64,000 nucleotides of DNA, taken from the NCBI GenBank assembly GCA_963575745.1, contig CAUYUJ010000669.1, forward strand, positions 792,501 to 856,500. The letters run 5' to 3'. The notes below the pieces were generated by a model. That model saw only the letters and a program-made list of their open reading frames with translations, was not told where the DNA came from and ran no database searches. The DNA comes from Prorocentrum cordatum. Lineage: Eukaryota; Sar; Dinophyceae; Prorocentrales; Prorocentraceae. The translations under genes and the position numbers were made by a program. The first letter of the stretch is position 1; every line of letters starts with the position of its first letter. This document shows positions 53,695-63,616 of the stretch, piece by piece.

Positions 53695-54000
53695 CTTTCT
53701 TTTTTTGGTTGTTTCCGCGGCCGTCTTTGAGACAATGTTTGGGCATCTTAAGGTCCTCTTGGGCCGAATCGGAGCCATATTAGGCTGTCCTGGGGCCTTC
53801 TTGCATGGCGTTTGGGCAATCTTGGGGCCGACCTTGGCAGCCTTGGGGTTGTTTGTGGCTGTCTTGGAGCTTTTTGTTGGGGGCCTCGTGGGCCGTTTTC
53901 GAAGGCTCTTATGGCCTTTTGGACTATCCTCGGGCCGTGTTGGGCCGGGGTGGACCGTCCTGAGGCTCTCTCCCCAGGCCCTGTTGGACCGTCTGGGACC
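53695..54000 (+). repeat. Degenerate GGCCTCTTGG-type minisatellite, array 4
   Basis: Words such as GGCCGTCTT, GTCCTCTTGGGCCG, GGCAATCTTGGGGCC and GCTGTCTTGGAGC at 10-30 base spacing; more decayed than arrays 1-3. Confidence 0.75.
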
Positions 54001-54544
54001 GATTGCGACCTTTTCGGACTGTTCAGCAACTGCTTCGGTCAGATTACAACCACTGGAAACGGACTGATCGCAACCTGAAGGATTCCTGCACACATCTTTG
54101 TGCGGTCTCCACCTCTCCCTCCCCCCTACTCCCACCTGCAAAACAACGTGCTGCCAGGTCGTCCGAATGGTTGTCAAGCTTGGCGCGTTGCCGCTTGTTT
54201 TGATCGATGGCAAGCGTGTGCGCGTCTTTTTTCCGTGACACCGCGATCAGCAGTTTGCCGATAGTGAATAGAGGAGTCGAGGGTGAGCTGGAGGGATGGT
54301 GGCCGTAGAAGCCGGAGCAGTTGGTCGATGGAGTAGGCAGGGGACGGCCAGCCAGCGGGGGCGCTGTGTTGCGTGCCAGATTTTGTTGCCAGCGCTTCAC
54401 GCGCGAGTCAGGCGTAGCGTGCTGCCGCTTGTTTGCATCGATGTCAAGCGTGTGCGCGCCTCGACTCCGTGGAACCGCGTTCGGCCGTCTCCGTTGCAGA
54501 CGGTGGACGGAGCAGGTCAGGGTGAGCAGGAGGGATGTTTCGGA
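54001..54544. other. Interval with a diverged direct duplication
   Basis: 54190-54300 (GTTGCCGCTTGTTTTGATCG, GCAAGCGTGTGCGCG, GGTGAGCTGGAGGGATG) recurs at 54420-54535 (GCTGCCGCTTGTTTGCATCG, TCAAGCGTGTGCGCG, GGTGAGCAGGAGGGATG). No gene supported. Confidence 0.5.
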
Positions 54545-54662
54545 AAAAAAGAGTTTCGGCAGAGCTTCTCTTCTGCCGAGCTTCCGCAGAGCTTCTGCAG
54601 AGCTTCTGAGGAGCTTCTGAAGAGCTTTTGCAGAGCTTCCGCAGAGCTTCCGCAGAGCCTAA
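54545..54662 (+). repeat. GAGCTTCYGCA minisatellite
   Basis: About nine units of roughly 12 bases: GAGCTTCTGCA, GAGCTTCTGAG, GAGCTTCCGCA. Confidence 0.9.
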
Positions 54663-55583
54663 GCAGGCCTCTCAGGAATCTGCTGATTTGTAGGATCTCC
54701 CGGATTTTTTTTGATTCTCTCGGAGGCCTTCTCTGGAATATGTCAAGGAGTTCTTATGATTGCCTAGGGGGTCCTCTCAGGAATCTGGCAATTGGTAGGA
54801 TCCCTTGGAATTACTCGGGTTCCCTCGGAGGACCTCCCAGGAATCGGAGCAATTGGTGGGACCCCGTCGCATTCGTAGGATTGCATAGGATTATGATATG
54901 CGTGGCCTCCTCCAGCTGGGAAAATGATAACTCCCCACAACATCTCCCAGGGAGTCTCAAAACAGTTGTTTCCCACGTTTCCGACGCAGCCCCAAAACAG
55001 TTTAAAAAAATATCAAAAACAATGCTCGCTCGTATCAATTCGATAATGCGGAAAACATAATAGTTCTAACGTTTTGCTGGGTCTGCCTCGGGTCCGCAGC
55101 GCATCGTCCCCCAAGAACCTCAGCGCGCGCTGAGTGCGATGTGTAGTTTGGCGGGGTTCAGTCCCTTTCCCCACAGGTGCGATGCGAGGTTCCGCATGGT
55201 TCAACCCAGGCCCTTTCAGGCCCCCCCCCCCCGTGCCCTTTGGGCAGGACACGCGCCGACTCGACGTCCGCCTTGCTCTGTTTTGAATAGGGGGTTGGGT
55301 AATGAGCGAGGGGGGAGACAAACTATGGTCGGGGGCTGGGCGGGGGTGAGCGGGGGGGGGCACATGGCACATGACAGAAAGGAAGGGCTGTGATGAGCGG
55401 GTGCAAGCGCCCCCTTGCCCCCCCCTTCCCAAGGGATTCAGGGCGCCCCCCCCCCCCCCCCCCCCGGTCGCCAACGGCAGCGGCGTCACCGCCATCATCA
55501 TCACCACGCGCTGCCGTTTTGGATCGCACATGTCTCGGCAAGGCTTTGGCACTTTGTGTCTTTTTTTTTGCGGCAAGACCGCG
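54663..55583. other. Upstream interval of the transposase-like gene
   Basis: 54700-54870 has loose repeats (TCTCGGAGGCCTTCT, CCCTCGGAGGACCTCCCAGG, CAGGAATC). 55218-55231 and 55447-55466 are C-runs. No other gene is supported. GCCGTTTTGGATC at 55513-55525 recalls the SL core but is too weak to call. Confidence 0.4.
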
Positions 55584-58500
55584 ATGGAGGACGGCTGGGG
55601 CGATGTGCTCGCCGAGGTCGCGGGTGAGCCTCACCCGCCGCCCCGCGGCCCCGCGGGCGCCGCGGCCAGAGGGCCGCGCCCCCCGCCCCGCAGGCCCAGT
55701 CGGGCAGCCGCGAGGTCGGTCGCGGCGGCGGGCCGCACCAACGCCCTGGCGCTGCCCCTGTCGGAGTCAGTGAGGCTGCCCACCGTGCCGAGACACATCG
55801 TCCAATGCACGGGCAGAGGCTCGACAGATCAGTGGCCGCTGCTCCCGTATGTTCGCATGGCAGCGCTCACGATCGAGCGCCAGAGAGTATCAGACCAAGA
55901 CGTGCCAGCCAAGCTCAACCGCATGTTGATGGATTCGTCGTCCGAGCTGGCTGGCCGAACCACGTCAAAGGCATCGATCCAGGATTCGATCGGCGTGACC
56001 CCTGGGAGCTACACAGAGTACGTGATCGTCTTGGCCAACACCATCGTACATTTCGAGCGGGACCAGAAGCTTGCGCTGGAGTGCTATTTGGCAAATACGG
56101 TCCCCAAGGAGAACTTGCTCCACTACGTCGAGGCGGTCAAGTACGACGAGACCCCGATGAAGCTGTCAGTGAACGATTCGTTCCAAGCACGTGGTCGTGG
56201 TGCAGTGGGCTCTTCCGATCAGCAGCAGCAGCAGGTGGCCGTGTACCACATGGATCGATCTCGACAGTGGGGGAAGCCGAAGTTAGAGAGAACTGTCATC
56301 AAGCTGCTGCAGAGCTCGTCGAGGTTCGGGTACCTTCTGAGGACCAACGCGGGCGAGTACGTCGGCATCGTCGGCGCGTCCATTGCTCCGCTCCAGTGGC
56401 TGGATCGGAACACTGGGGAGTGTCTTCGAGAGGCGGACCAACGTCGCACCACAGCTGTTGGACGGGCTGCTAAGGACTTTGCGCGCAAGACGCGCGTGCC
56501 AGTCCTGGACGGCGCTGGCCCGAACGCCCGCTGCGAGGCGCAGGTCGGGGTTGACCGACGAGGCGACGGCTGGGGCAAGATTGGTTTCACATGCTCCATA
56601 CATTGCCTCGCGAACGTATTCACGCACACCTTCGACCTGACGGGCTCCGACGTGTCTGGCCAGATCAATTTTGCACTTGCCGTCAACGAGGGCTCGGGCT
56701 TCTCTTCTTTCTGTCGGATATTCCGTGCTGTGGTTCAACAGCGGATTCGCATCCGCAGGGGGAGGCCCCCACCAGAGGCCACCCCGTACAAGCGGCACTT
56801 GCTGTGCCTTTCGCTTGCACGGGGGAGTCGACCCATCGAGAAGAAGACAGCTTTGCACCATTTGCCGAACGGGGACTGGAGGGACCGAGAGCACGTCGAC
56901 ATATGGATTCCCGAGGGCATCGACATAGACGAGAGCGAGATCAAGAAGTCGGTGTCGGAGGCTTTGGAGGTCGTCCTCTTGGGAGCTCGATTCACCCGGT
57001 GGCCGAGGAGCAGGTGGACGGGGTCCGACGTTGCCATGGACGAGTTCATCCTACTTGACGGCATTCACGGATTGGGCTCTGCTGTCTGGGCTATCTGGGC
57101 GAAAGAGATGGCTCGGGGCTCCAAGAAGAGACCTCGGCTGGGCGATGGCGGGGCTCTGCCAGCTGCTGCCGCTGCGCCTGCCGCCGCCGATGGCGGCGAG
57201 GGCGGCGCCGCAGAGGCTGCGGCTGCCAGCGGCGGCGATGGGCAGGGCCATGGAGATTTCAATGCAAAGCGGCTGGAGAATGAGTACCATCGTAGCACCG
57301 CTGGAGATTGGATGGACACGTCGCCGCTTGACAGAGTGGTGATCATTCGGCAGGTGCTGGAGCCTTTACGTCGGACGATGGATTGGCACCTCGAGGTCGG
57401 CGGCAAGCACTGGGAGATCAAGCAGAGGGGCATGGTTGTCCAGGCTGAGTCCACGGGCGCAGCCAGTTCGACGAGCAGGACGTGGCCGATCGTGGAGGCT
57501 GCGCTTGGCACCCCTGCGCGCGTCTTCAAGGCTGCGTGGGACCCTCTGTTTCGCGAGCACGTGCTGTGGAAGGACCTCGTGCAGCCGTCGGCGATGACTC
57601 GGAAGGCGCGCGCCCTCGCGTTCAAGCTTCTTTCGAGGTCTGAGTGCCAGGTTCGGGAGGCGTTCACCCATCGACATAGCTTGCTTCCGACTCGCATCTT
57701 CGCCATGATCGTGGACCCAGCCGTTGCGCAGGAAGTGAGTGACCTCCAGGATTGCCGCATGGACAGCTGGACGAAGGACTTCGTGCTGCGACACAAGGAC
57801 GCGGACGGAGGCTTGTCGAACCCAGCTGCGATCGCAGAGTTGAACCTGCTTGCCGCCATGATCGACTTGGACATCAAGGCTATCGAGTCCCGCCACGCCT
57901 CGATCCGCAGGCGGCTGATGGTCAGGGGAGTGCAGACCCACTCGGCAACGTTCGCGGAGTCGTCGGCCGAATGGGTGGTTGCCCAAGCTCGTTTATCAGG
58001 CAGGGCATTTCGAGCAGTCGGTGAGGGGGGCGCGCCAGCAGGTGGTGGCGATGACGCAGGGGGCCCTGGCGGGCCGCCAGGCGAGGAGGCTACCACCACT
58101 GTCAGGGGCACGGTGTCTTCTTGGCATGCTTTCCTGAGGGAGCAATCCCTTGGTCAGACTGGCCGCCAGTGCATCGCCGCCTTGAGCGCTGCGTACCGCG
58201 CTTTACCCAGAGCAGAGGTGGCGAGGCTGGCTGCCGTCGCAGCCGCGGCCAATGGGAACCCCCGTGCTGCGGATGCACCTGGCAGCGCCTTCGGCCTTCG
58301 GTCCCGCGACCTTGCTCGCGCCCAGGCCAAGAGGCGGCGGGGGGCGTCTGAGCAGCAGCTCGTCGCGGAGGCTGTCGTGCCGACCAGCCGCGGGGGGATG
58401 ACTGACTTGGCAATGCGGCGAGCATCGGCAGACCCCAACGCCACCGTGAACATGGACTCGATGATGCGGGCTGCCCAGTCGCACACGGTGAGCTTGCGCC

Positions 58501-58886
58501 GCGTGACCAAGACCGAGGAGCGAAAGATGGCCGACGCGATGGAGGCTTGGGAGTCGACTACGGGCGCTGCCCAGTGGGCATCCATGTGCAACAGTTTCAA
58601 GGGCGTGGCTGCTTTCCAGGTTATGCTTTCTCCTATGCCCTCGCACATCGGCCAGATGCTGGAGTTCAAGCACCCTACTACGTCGACAGCTTCGATCGCT
58701 CGCTCGCTGTGGATGTTAGGGCACGGCAGCAACATGAAAGCTTGTCTCGCATCAGACTGGATGGAGAGGCACAGGGCAATCATACACGACGACTGTGCCC
58801 CCGTAGACGTGCCCGTCCAGAAGAAGAAGTACACCTGTGCTCAGATCGGCATGTGCATATGTTGCCCTGAGGCCGACGTCATCTAG
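55584..58886 (+). CDS. Large transposase-like protein, main exon
   Basis: The frame is open from upstream of 55371; I chose the ATG at 55584 (MEDGWGDVLAEVAGE) because the codons before it are Pro-run and T-run translations. It gives 1,100 residues with no frameshift, unlike every transposon remnant here. Notable blocks: KYDETPMKLSVND (Asp at about 188), FGYLLRTNAGEYVGIVGAS, VPVLDGAGPNARCEAQVGVD (Asp at about 309), IGFTCSIHCLANVFTHTFDL (C-x3-H-C at about 337-341), LPNGDWRDREHVDIWIPEG, RWPRSRWTGSDVAMDEF, KAIESRHASIRRRLMVRGVQ, and a late KKYTCAQIGMCICC. The D...DGxxxN...CxxH spacing recalls hAT/MULE-like DDE transposases; that is inference. I remember multi-copy relatives in dinoflagellate protein sets without a known function. 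Confidence 0.6.
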   Translation: MEDGWGDVLAEVAGEPHPPPRGPAGAAARGPRPPPRRPSRAAARSVAAAGRTNALALPLSESVRLPTVPRHIVQCTGRGSTDQWPLLPYVRMAALTIERQRVSDQDVPAKLNRMLMDSSSELAGRTTSKASIQDSIGVTPGSYTEYVIVLANTIVHFERDQKLALECYLANTVPKENLLHYVEAVKYDETPMKLSVNDSFQARGRGAVGSSDQQQQQVAVYHMDRSRQWGKPKLERTVIKLLQSSSRFGYLLRTNAGEYVGIVGASIAPLQWLDRNTGECLREADQRRTTAVGRAAKDFARKTRVPVLDGAGPNARCEAQVGVDRRGDGWGKIGFTCSIHCLANVFTHTFDLTGSDVSGQINFALAVNEGSGFSSFCRIFRAVVQQRIRIRRGRPPPEATPYKRHLLCLSLARGSRPIEKKTALHHLPNGDWRDREHVDIWIPEGIDIDESEIKKSVSEALEVVLLGARFTRWPRSRWTGSDVAMDEFILLDGIHGLGSAVWAIWAKEMARGSKKRPRLGDGGALPAAAAAPAAADGGEGGAAEAAAASGGDGQGHGDFNAKRLENEYHRSTAGDWMDTSPLDRVVIIRQVLEPLRRTMDWHLEVGGKHWEIKQRGMVVQAESTGAASSTSRTWPIVEAALGTPARVFKAAWDPLFREHVLWKDLVQPSAMTRKARALAFKLLSRSECQVREAFTHRHSLLPTRIFAMIVDPAVAQEVSDLQDCRMDSWTKDFVLRHKDADGGLSNPAAIAELNLLAAMIDLDIKAIESRHASIRRRLMVRGVQTHSATFAESSAEWVVAQARLSGRAFRAVGEGGAPAGGGDDAGGPGGPPGEEATTTVRGTVSSWHAFLREQSLGQTGRQCIAALSAAYRALPRAEVARLAAVAAAANGNPRAADAPGSAFGLRSRDLARAQAKRRRGASEQQLVAEAVVPTSRGGMTDLAMRRASADPNATVNMDSMMRAAQSHTVSLRRVTKTEERKMADAMEAWESTTGAAQWASMCNSFKGVAAFQVMLSPMPSHIGQMLEFKHPTTSTASIARSLWMLGHGSNMKACLASDWMERHRAIIHDDCAPVDVPVQKKKYTCAQIGMCICCPEADVI

Positions 58887-60001
58887 AAGTTCCGCAGGCG
58901 CTTCTACTCCGAGCTGAAGGGCCTCTGCACCAAGGGGTCGCCCGAGCGGAAGTTCTTGGGCGATTCCAGCTTGGTCGTGCGACTGCGCGGCATCAAGGCG
59001 GCTGTCGTCGATGGCTGGGGCGTTGTGGCAGCTGGCCTCTCTGGCGACGACCCCGACGGCGTGGACGCCTACGTGTGGTGGCACATCGGCTCCCACGAGT
59101 TCAGCCCCTACTGCTCCAACTTCAGGCCGCTCGCCTTCGTCGAGCAGGAGGCCGTCGGCGGCCAGGTGGAGGTATTGTTGGAGGAGTCGTTAGCGGAACG
59201 GAAACACATTCATCCCACCACGAACGCGTGCGTGCACGCACGCTCGCGCATGCGTTTACGCGCGTGCGCCGCACGCGCGTAAACGCATGCGCGCTGGCAC
59301 GCACGCGCGCGCACGCGCGCGTGCGCATATTCGTAGGCGCGCGCAAATACGGGCAGACACGCACGCACGCACACGCATGCAGGCACGCAGGCACGGGCAC
59401 AGGGGACGAGGGAGAAGAGGAGGGTGTGACGAGACAGACCAGGACGACACTGGCGAGGGGAACGCAATGGGGGCTCGTCGGAAAAGGGTCATAGGGATCG
59501 ATGGGGGGAGGATGATGGGGGATGGGGTGAGAGTGATTCCGTCATTGCTATAGTTACTCCCCCACGAAGGGTGCCACAGAGTCTTTGGTTGATTGGGAGG
59601 CGTTCAGTAGCTTGGACCTCACGGCCGATTGGTCGATCAGCTTTTGGGTCATCGACGAGAGTGATCGTGCCGTCGCCCGTTTTCGCCCTGCCGACGTCGT
59701 CGTGGTCTCCATGGGCCCCGATTCCGAGCTGTGGCAGTCAGGGAAGGCTACGAGGCGGGCCACAGCTGCGCGGCCCGCCGCCACGGACGACGGCGACGAC
59801 GGCGACCACGGGAGCATCGCGTCGGACCAGGAGGAGGACCTGGATGACCCCCTCCCCCTGGACGACGGGCCCGTGGGCGGCGACGACCACGGCGGCGCGG
59901 ACGACGTCCGCGCTAGTGGCGAGGACAGCATACTTGAATGCAAGTTCCCGCAAGCATCGCCTAATCATAAGGTGGGGAGGCCTCTACATTTAACACATTA
60001 G
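58887..60001 (+). CDS. Continuation of the transposase-like gene after a TAG, with an intron
   Basis: Immediately after the TAG at 58884 the same frame continues KFRRRFYSELKGLCTKGSPE, SSLVVRLRGIKAAVVDGWG, DAYVWWHIGSHEFSPYCSNF and FVEQEAVGGQVE to 59171. A GT..AG intron 59172-59581 (phase 0) then joins SLVDWEAFSSLDLTADWSIS, FWVIDESDRAVARFRP and an acidic Asp/Gly tail (TDDGDDGDHGS, DQEEDLDDPLPLDDGPVGGD) to the stop at 59999. With the TAG ignored, the whole protein is about 1,330 residues. The conserved text on both sides of the TAG suggests a single recent nonsense change, or readthrough. The intron holds a CG/CA-rich simple repeat. Confidence 0.5.
59220..59400. repeat. CGCACG-type simple repeat inside predicted intron
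   Basis: Alternating CGCACGC/GCGCGTG words; 59240-59330 is close to palindromic (ACGCGCGTAAACGC against GCGTTTACGCGCGT). Confidence 0.85.
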
Positions 60002-60448
60002 CTAGTTAGGTTAACGGTGTGGAAAGTGTAAAACAGCAGCGCTTCAAACAAAAGCGCACCAATCAAGCAACACGTAAAACAAAACAACGGCTCTAACACA
60101 TCACAAACAAGCCCCGATAGGTTCCGACACGCCACCGAAACGGCCCTACACGTCCCCAAGAGCGGGAGGTGACGAGGAGGTTTTACGACAGGGGGTTAGG
60201 GAGGGGGCGGTGGAAGGCAGGCAGGATGTGAAGCAATCCCTGGTAAGATGAACAGATGCACATTACGGAGGAGGAAGATGATGTGAAGAGGCGGAAGCAA
60301 CACGAGGAACATATGTATGCCTCTTGGGGGTCATCTTGGAGCCGTGTCGGGCCGTCTCGGCAGGCCTCCTCTGTGGGTCTGGGGTGGAGTGGGAGGGCTG
60401 GGGTTGCATCGCCCTCCTGCCCCTCGATCCGCACAGGACGAGGTCGGC
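60002..60448. other. Interval between the two ORFs of the candidate element
   Basis: AT-richer than its surroundings (AAACAAAACAACG near 60070). It includes a short GGCCTCTTGG-like run at 60320-60365 just before the second ORF; CCGCACAG at 60429-60436 is a possible splice acceptor 12 bases before the ATG. Confidence 0.45.
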
Positions 60449-61000
60449 ATGGACATCGACGAGTTGTTCAGCGAGGGCGAGGGCGACGACGGCGGCGGCG
60501 AGGTTCCGCTGCCGCCCGAGGCCCCTATGCCACCGCCTGTTTTTCCGTTGCCTCCGCCCCCGCCTCCTGTCTCTCGGGCCTCCCGCTCAGAGGTGGGGTC
60601 GCGGGCGAGCCGCGAGCCTGTGCAGCATGCTGTCAATGTCCAAGGAAAAGGTACGATTGTGTATTACAGGAAAGGCAGGTGTTTCGAGGCCAGGTGCCAT
60701 CGTGGCCATGGCCGCTGCACAATGAGCGCAGCAGCGTACGGCAGCGATCTTGAGAATTTGGCGGCGCAGGGCCGCCCACTTGGCTTGTTAGTATCGTGGG
60801 TTCTGGACCTTGGGGAGGTCTGTGACGACAAGCCGTCGCGCAAAAACAAATTCGCACTCCTGACGCTGCGTCCGTACATGAGGCGGCGTGCTCGGGAGCT
60901 CCTTCGTGGCCTGCCAGGTGGTTTGGATCTCATGTCGAAGGAGCGCCCGCAGCGCCCTGGAGAGCCCGAGGAGCCAGAGGGATTGGCGTCCTCCCGATGA
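60449..61000 (+). CDS. Small companion ORF downstream of the transposase-like gene
   Basis: The ATG at 60449 opens 183 codons: an acidic start MDIDELFSEGEGDDGGGEV, a Pro-rich stretch (PPPVFPLPPPPPPV), then a compact part GKGTIVYYRKGRCFEARCHR, GHGRCTMSAAAYGSDLENLA and AQGRPLGLLVSWVLDLGEV, then a basic tail (RRRARELLRGLPGG). Cys and His residues at F-x-A-x-C-x3-H-G-x-C could bind a metal. I recall similar G-x-I-x-x-Y...H-G-x-C proteins in dinoflagellates, function unknown. It has the same strand and order as the large ORF; whether the two are one unit is inference. ATGs upstream in the same frame lie in minisatellite-like sequence and were not used. Confidence 0.5.
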   Translation: MDIDELFSEGEGDDGGGEVPLPPEAPMPPPVFPLPPPPPPVSRASRSEVGSRASREPVQHAVNVQGKGTIVYYRKGRCFEARCHRGHGRCTMSAAAYGSDLENLAAQGRPLGLLVSWVLDLGEVCDDKPSRKNKFALLTLRPYMRRRARELLRGLPGGLDLMSKERPQRPGEPEEPEGLASSR

Positions 61001-61855
61001 GCGATGAAAAAACGATTAAGGGGTGTGGGGGGGAGATGGAGGAGCAGGATGCCAGGGAACGGTGATGAGGGGGAAGAGCAGGGACAACCGAAATGAGGAG
61101 GGGGTGAGGCCCCCGCTTCCCTTATAGGTTGCCGTGCAAGAGGGGCGGCTGGGGCGACGATGGGCGAGGGGGGCAGGGGTCGACGTTGAGGCGGGGGCTC
61201 TCGTCTTAGCGCCGCGCACGCTCATCTTAAACATCCGCAGCAGACGCGGATGGAAGGCGGGCGGTTTTCAAATTGCGGCTCTCGCCTGAGCTCGTCTACA
61301 ACTTGCATCAGCTACACTGATGGAGGGCGAGTGGTGTTCAAATTACGATCTCGCCTTAATCTTGGCGCCGCGCAAACTCATTGTCAAAGCTTGCAGCACT
61401 TGCACTTCCCCCATCGCTGAACGGATCTGTCCGAGGTTTGGCGTGGCGACGTGCCCCGTGCCTGACAGCCTGGGCTTGGCAAGTGGATGGGCAACGGTTC
61501 GAGGTGATTTGTCACCCCCATCTCCCCGTCTGGCGCCCTCTCTTGGCTTTCGCCGCCGCCCCTCTCCTCAGCTTCGTCATGTCTGGCCCGCGAGCTCATG
61601 CATCTCAGACTCCGTCCTGCGGTAAGTGCAGTCATCATTGCCGTGCTGGCGCATCTTGGAGCGCCCTTTGGGGCGATGAGGGCCCCCCTGTGCACTGTGG
61701 CGGCGGCTGCGGCGACGGCGGCGACGACAGCGAGTGTGATAAGGGTGGCAGCGGCGACGACGGCGACGACGACGGCCCTTCGGCCAGTCGGTGTGGCTGG
61801 GGCGCCATGGGGTGCTCCTGGAGGTCTCCCCATGGGGGGGGGGGGCCTTCTGTGC
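61001..61855. other. Unassigned interval
   Basis: A short direct repeat pairs 61195-61290 (GGCGCCGCGCACGCTCAT..., GATGGAAGGCGGGCGG) with 61318-61385 (GATGGAGGGCGAGTGG, GGCGCCGCGCAAACTCAT). No gene supported. Confidence 0.4.
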
Positions 61856-62520
61856 CCTCAGACTTTTTCGAGACTCCCCTGGGAGACTCTTTTGGCACCG
61901 AGACTCTTCTTGAGACTCCTCCTGGGACTCCGCTGGACTGCGAGACTCTTTGTTGGTGCCCTCTCGGGGGCAGCTGTTCGAAGGATTCGGATGGAGACTG
62001 TTTCGAGACTTTTTCGAGACTCTGTCTGAGATTATTTCCTGTGTTTTTTTTTGCGCGTCCTGGGGGCCTGGCACGGGGGGGAGGGCGGCGGTCGCAAGGG
62101 GACTGTTTTGATCTTTTTTGGAGACTGTTTTGGGACTTTTTGGTGCCGTTTTTGGCCAGGAGACTGTTTTGAGACTGTTTTGAGACTGTTTTGAGACTGT
62201 TTTGAGACTATTTTGGGACTGTTTGGGGGTTTGGGGAGCCGTTCAAAAAGTACAGAAAAAGTATCGAAACAGTTTCGAAAAAGTCTCGAAACAGTCTCCC
62301 GCGCCGACCCCCCCCAAAAAATATACAAAAAATATCAAAACAGTCTCGAAATAGTGTTTTGGGAGAGTCTCAGAAGCGATTTGGGCACCCGCCGCCCTAT
62401 TCCCAAGAGTCTCAAAACAGTCTCACAACAGTTTCAAACAAGTAGCTAAACAGCGCACTGCGAAACACACACATGAAAACACAGCTCCCCGAAAAGTCTC
62501 GAAACAGTCTCAGGGGGGGA
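61856..62520. repeat. Inverted GAGACTGTTTT minisatellite
   Basis: From about 61865 to 62220 units read GAGACTGTTTT or GAGACTCTTTT on the plus strand, perfect and 11 bases long around 62160-62210. From about 62245 to 62510 the same word appears in reverse complement (AAACAGTCTCG). The turn is near 62225-62245. The two arms could form a long imperfect hairpin. Confidence 0.85.
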
Positions 62521-63344
62521 CTCTTCAGACCTTCAGCTGCCCAAACAGTGCCAGGGGGGGGACTCTGAGGACCCCCGCGTGCCCAAAGAGTGTCCAAAGA
62601 GTGTCCCGAGAGGGCGCCGAGAGGGGCCGCGAAGAGGGTCAGTTCCCGCGACGTTGGGCCCTCGTGGGGAGCCCTTGGGGCCCTCTTGGGCCCCATTGGA
62701 GCCGCATCGTGCCCATGTTGGGTCCCTCTTAGGCCCCTGGGAGGGCTCTGAGAGGGTTCAGAAAGGGCACCCATATGCCCCAGAGGGTGCTCCAGACGCG
62801 GAGGGCCAAGCAATAACATATGTGTTTGGGTTTCTGGCATCAACGCCATCCTGGGCCCCTCGCGGGGCCCTCTCGGAGCCCCAAGAAGCGTGCCGAGAGG
62901 ACCCAGGATTGGGCAATGCCGAAACACACACATGTTTCGGATGGGTTCAAATTACGCCCTAGGGGGGTCGCAAAGAAGGCGCCGAAAAGGCCCTGGACCG
63001 ACCGTCTGGGCACCGCTACGTCCGTTTCATGTTTACATTATAATCATTCGAGCAAGGGGTCCTGCAGACAAGCATCTGGCTGCTCGAAATCGGGGCCCTT
63101 CTCGGGGCAAGCTCGTAGTCGGCCTGGGCTTTAAGTTTGAAAATGGGGCCCGCGCTATAAATCTATCCTGGGCGCAACCAACGGCCCCACATAGGTTTCG
63201 TCGTTGACCTTTTGGGGCCCATGGCTTCGGCCGTTGCGAGTTGAACGGGACCTGGGCCTTAGGGGGCCCTGGGCCGCCATGGGGCCCAGCTGTTGAAGGC
63301 CCTGGGCCGCCCTGGGGCCCGAGGGGCCCCCGTTCGACCGTCGG
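62521..63344. other. G/C-run-rich interval
   Basis: Loose GGCCCTCTTGGG-like words at 62640-62760 and GGGCCCTGGGCCGCC units at 63265-63320. No gene supported. Confidence 0.45.
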
Positions 63345-63366
63345 CGTCGCGTCGCCCTCTTGGCTC
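63345..63366 (+). promoter_or_regulatory. Weak possible relict spliced leader
   Basis: The 22 bases ending CTTGGCTCAAA match the DinoSL at about 16 positions, including TTGGCTCAA. It lies 91 bases before the ATG at 63458. One such match by chance in a window this size is not excluded. Confidence 0.3.
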
Positions 63367-63457
63367 AAATTTCGCAGAGCCTTTGAGCACGCGTGCTCCG
63401 ACCGCCAGTGCCCGACCAGCACCGCGGCCGCCCGACGCCCAGCCGCTCGCATCGGAG

Positions 63458-63616
63458 ATGGCCAAGCGCAGCTCCAACGGTGAGATGCCCGCTGCTGGTC
63501 GCCAACGCCGCCTCGGTGCGAAGTCCACGACGTGTGGTCTCTGCGGCGAGGCGCCGAGGGTCCAGCTGAAAACCGAACCAATAACAACAACAACACAACA
63601 GCAGCAACACCACTAG
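63458..63616 (+). CDS. Possible first exon of a gene leaving the window
   Basis: The ATG at 63458 opens MAKRSSNGEMPAAGRQRRLG followed by KSTTCGLCGEAPR, a basic start with a C-x2-C pair. I recall similar starts in dinoflagellate zinc-ribbon-like proteins of unknown role. The frame then enters a CAA/CAG repeat and stops, so the real exon, if any, probably ends near 63560-63570. Low confidence. Confidence 0.3.
   Translation: MAKRSSNGEMPAAGRQRRLGAKSTTCGLCGEAPRVQLKTEPITTTTQQQQHH

Noticed and set aside
55507-55528. SL-like string before the transposase-like gene (GCCGTTTTGGATC)
   Set aside because: Only about 13 of 22 positions match; many such matches are expected by chance in 64 kb.
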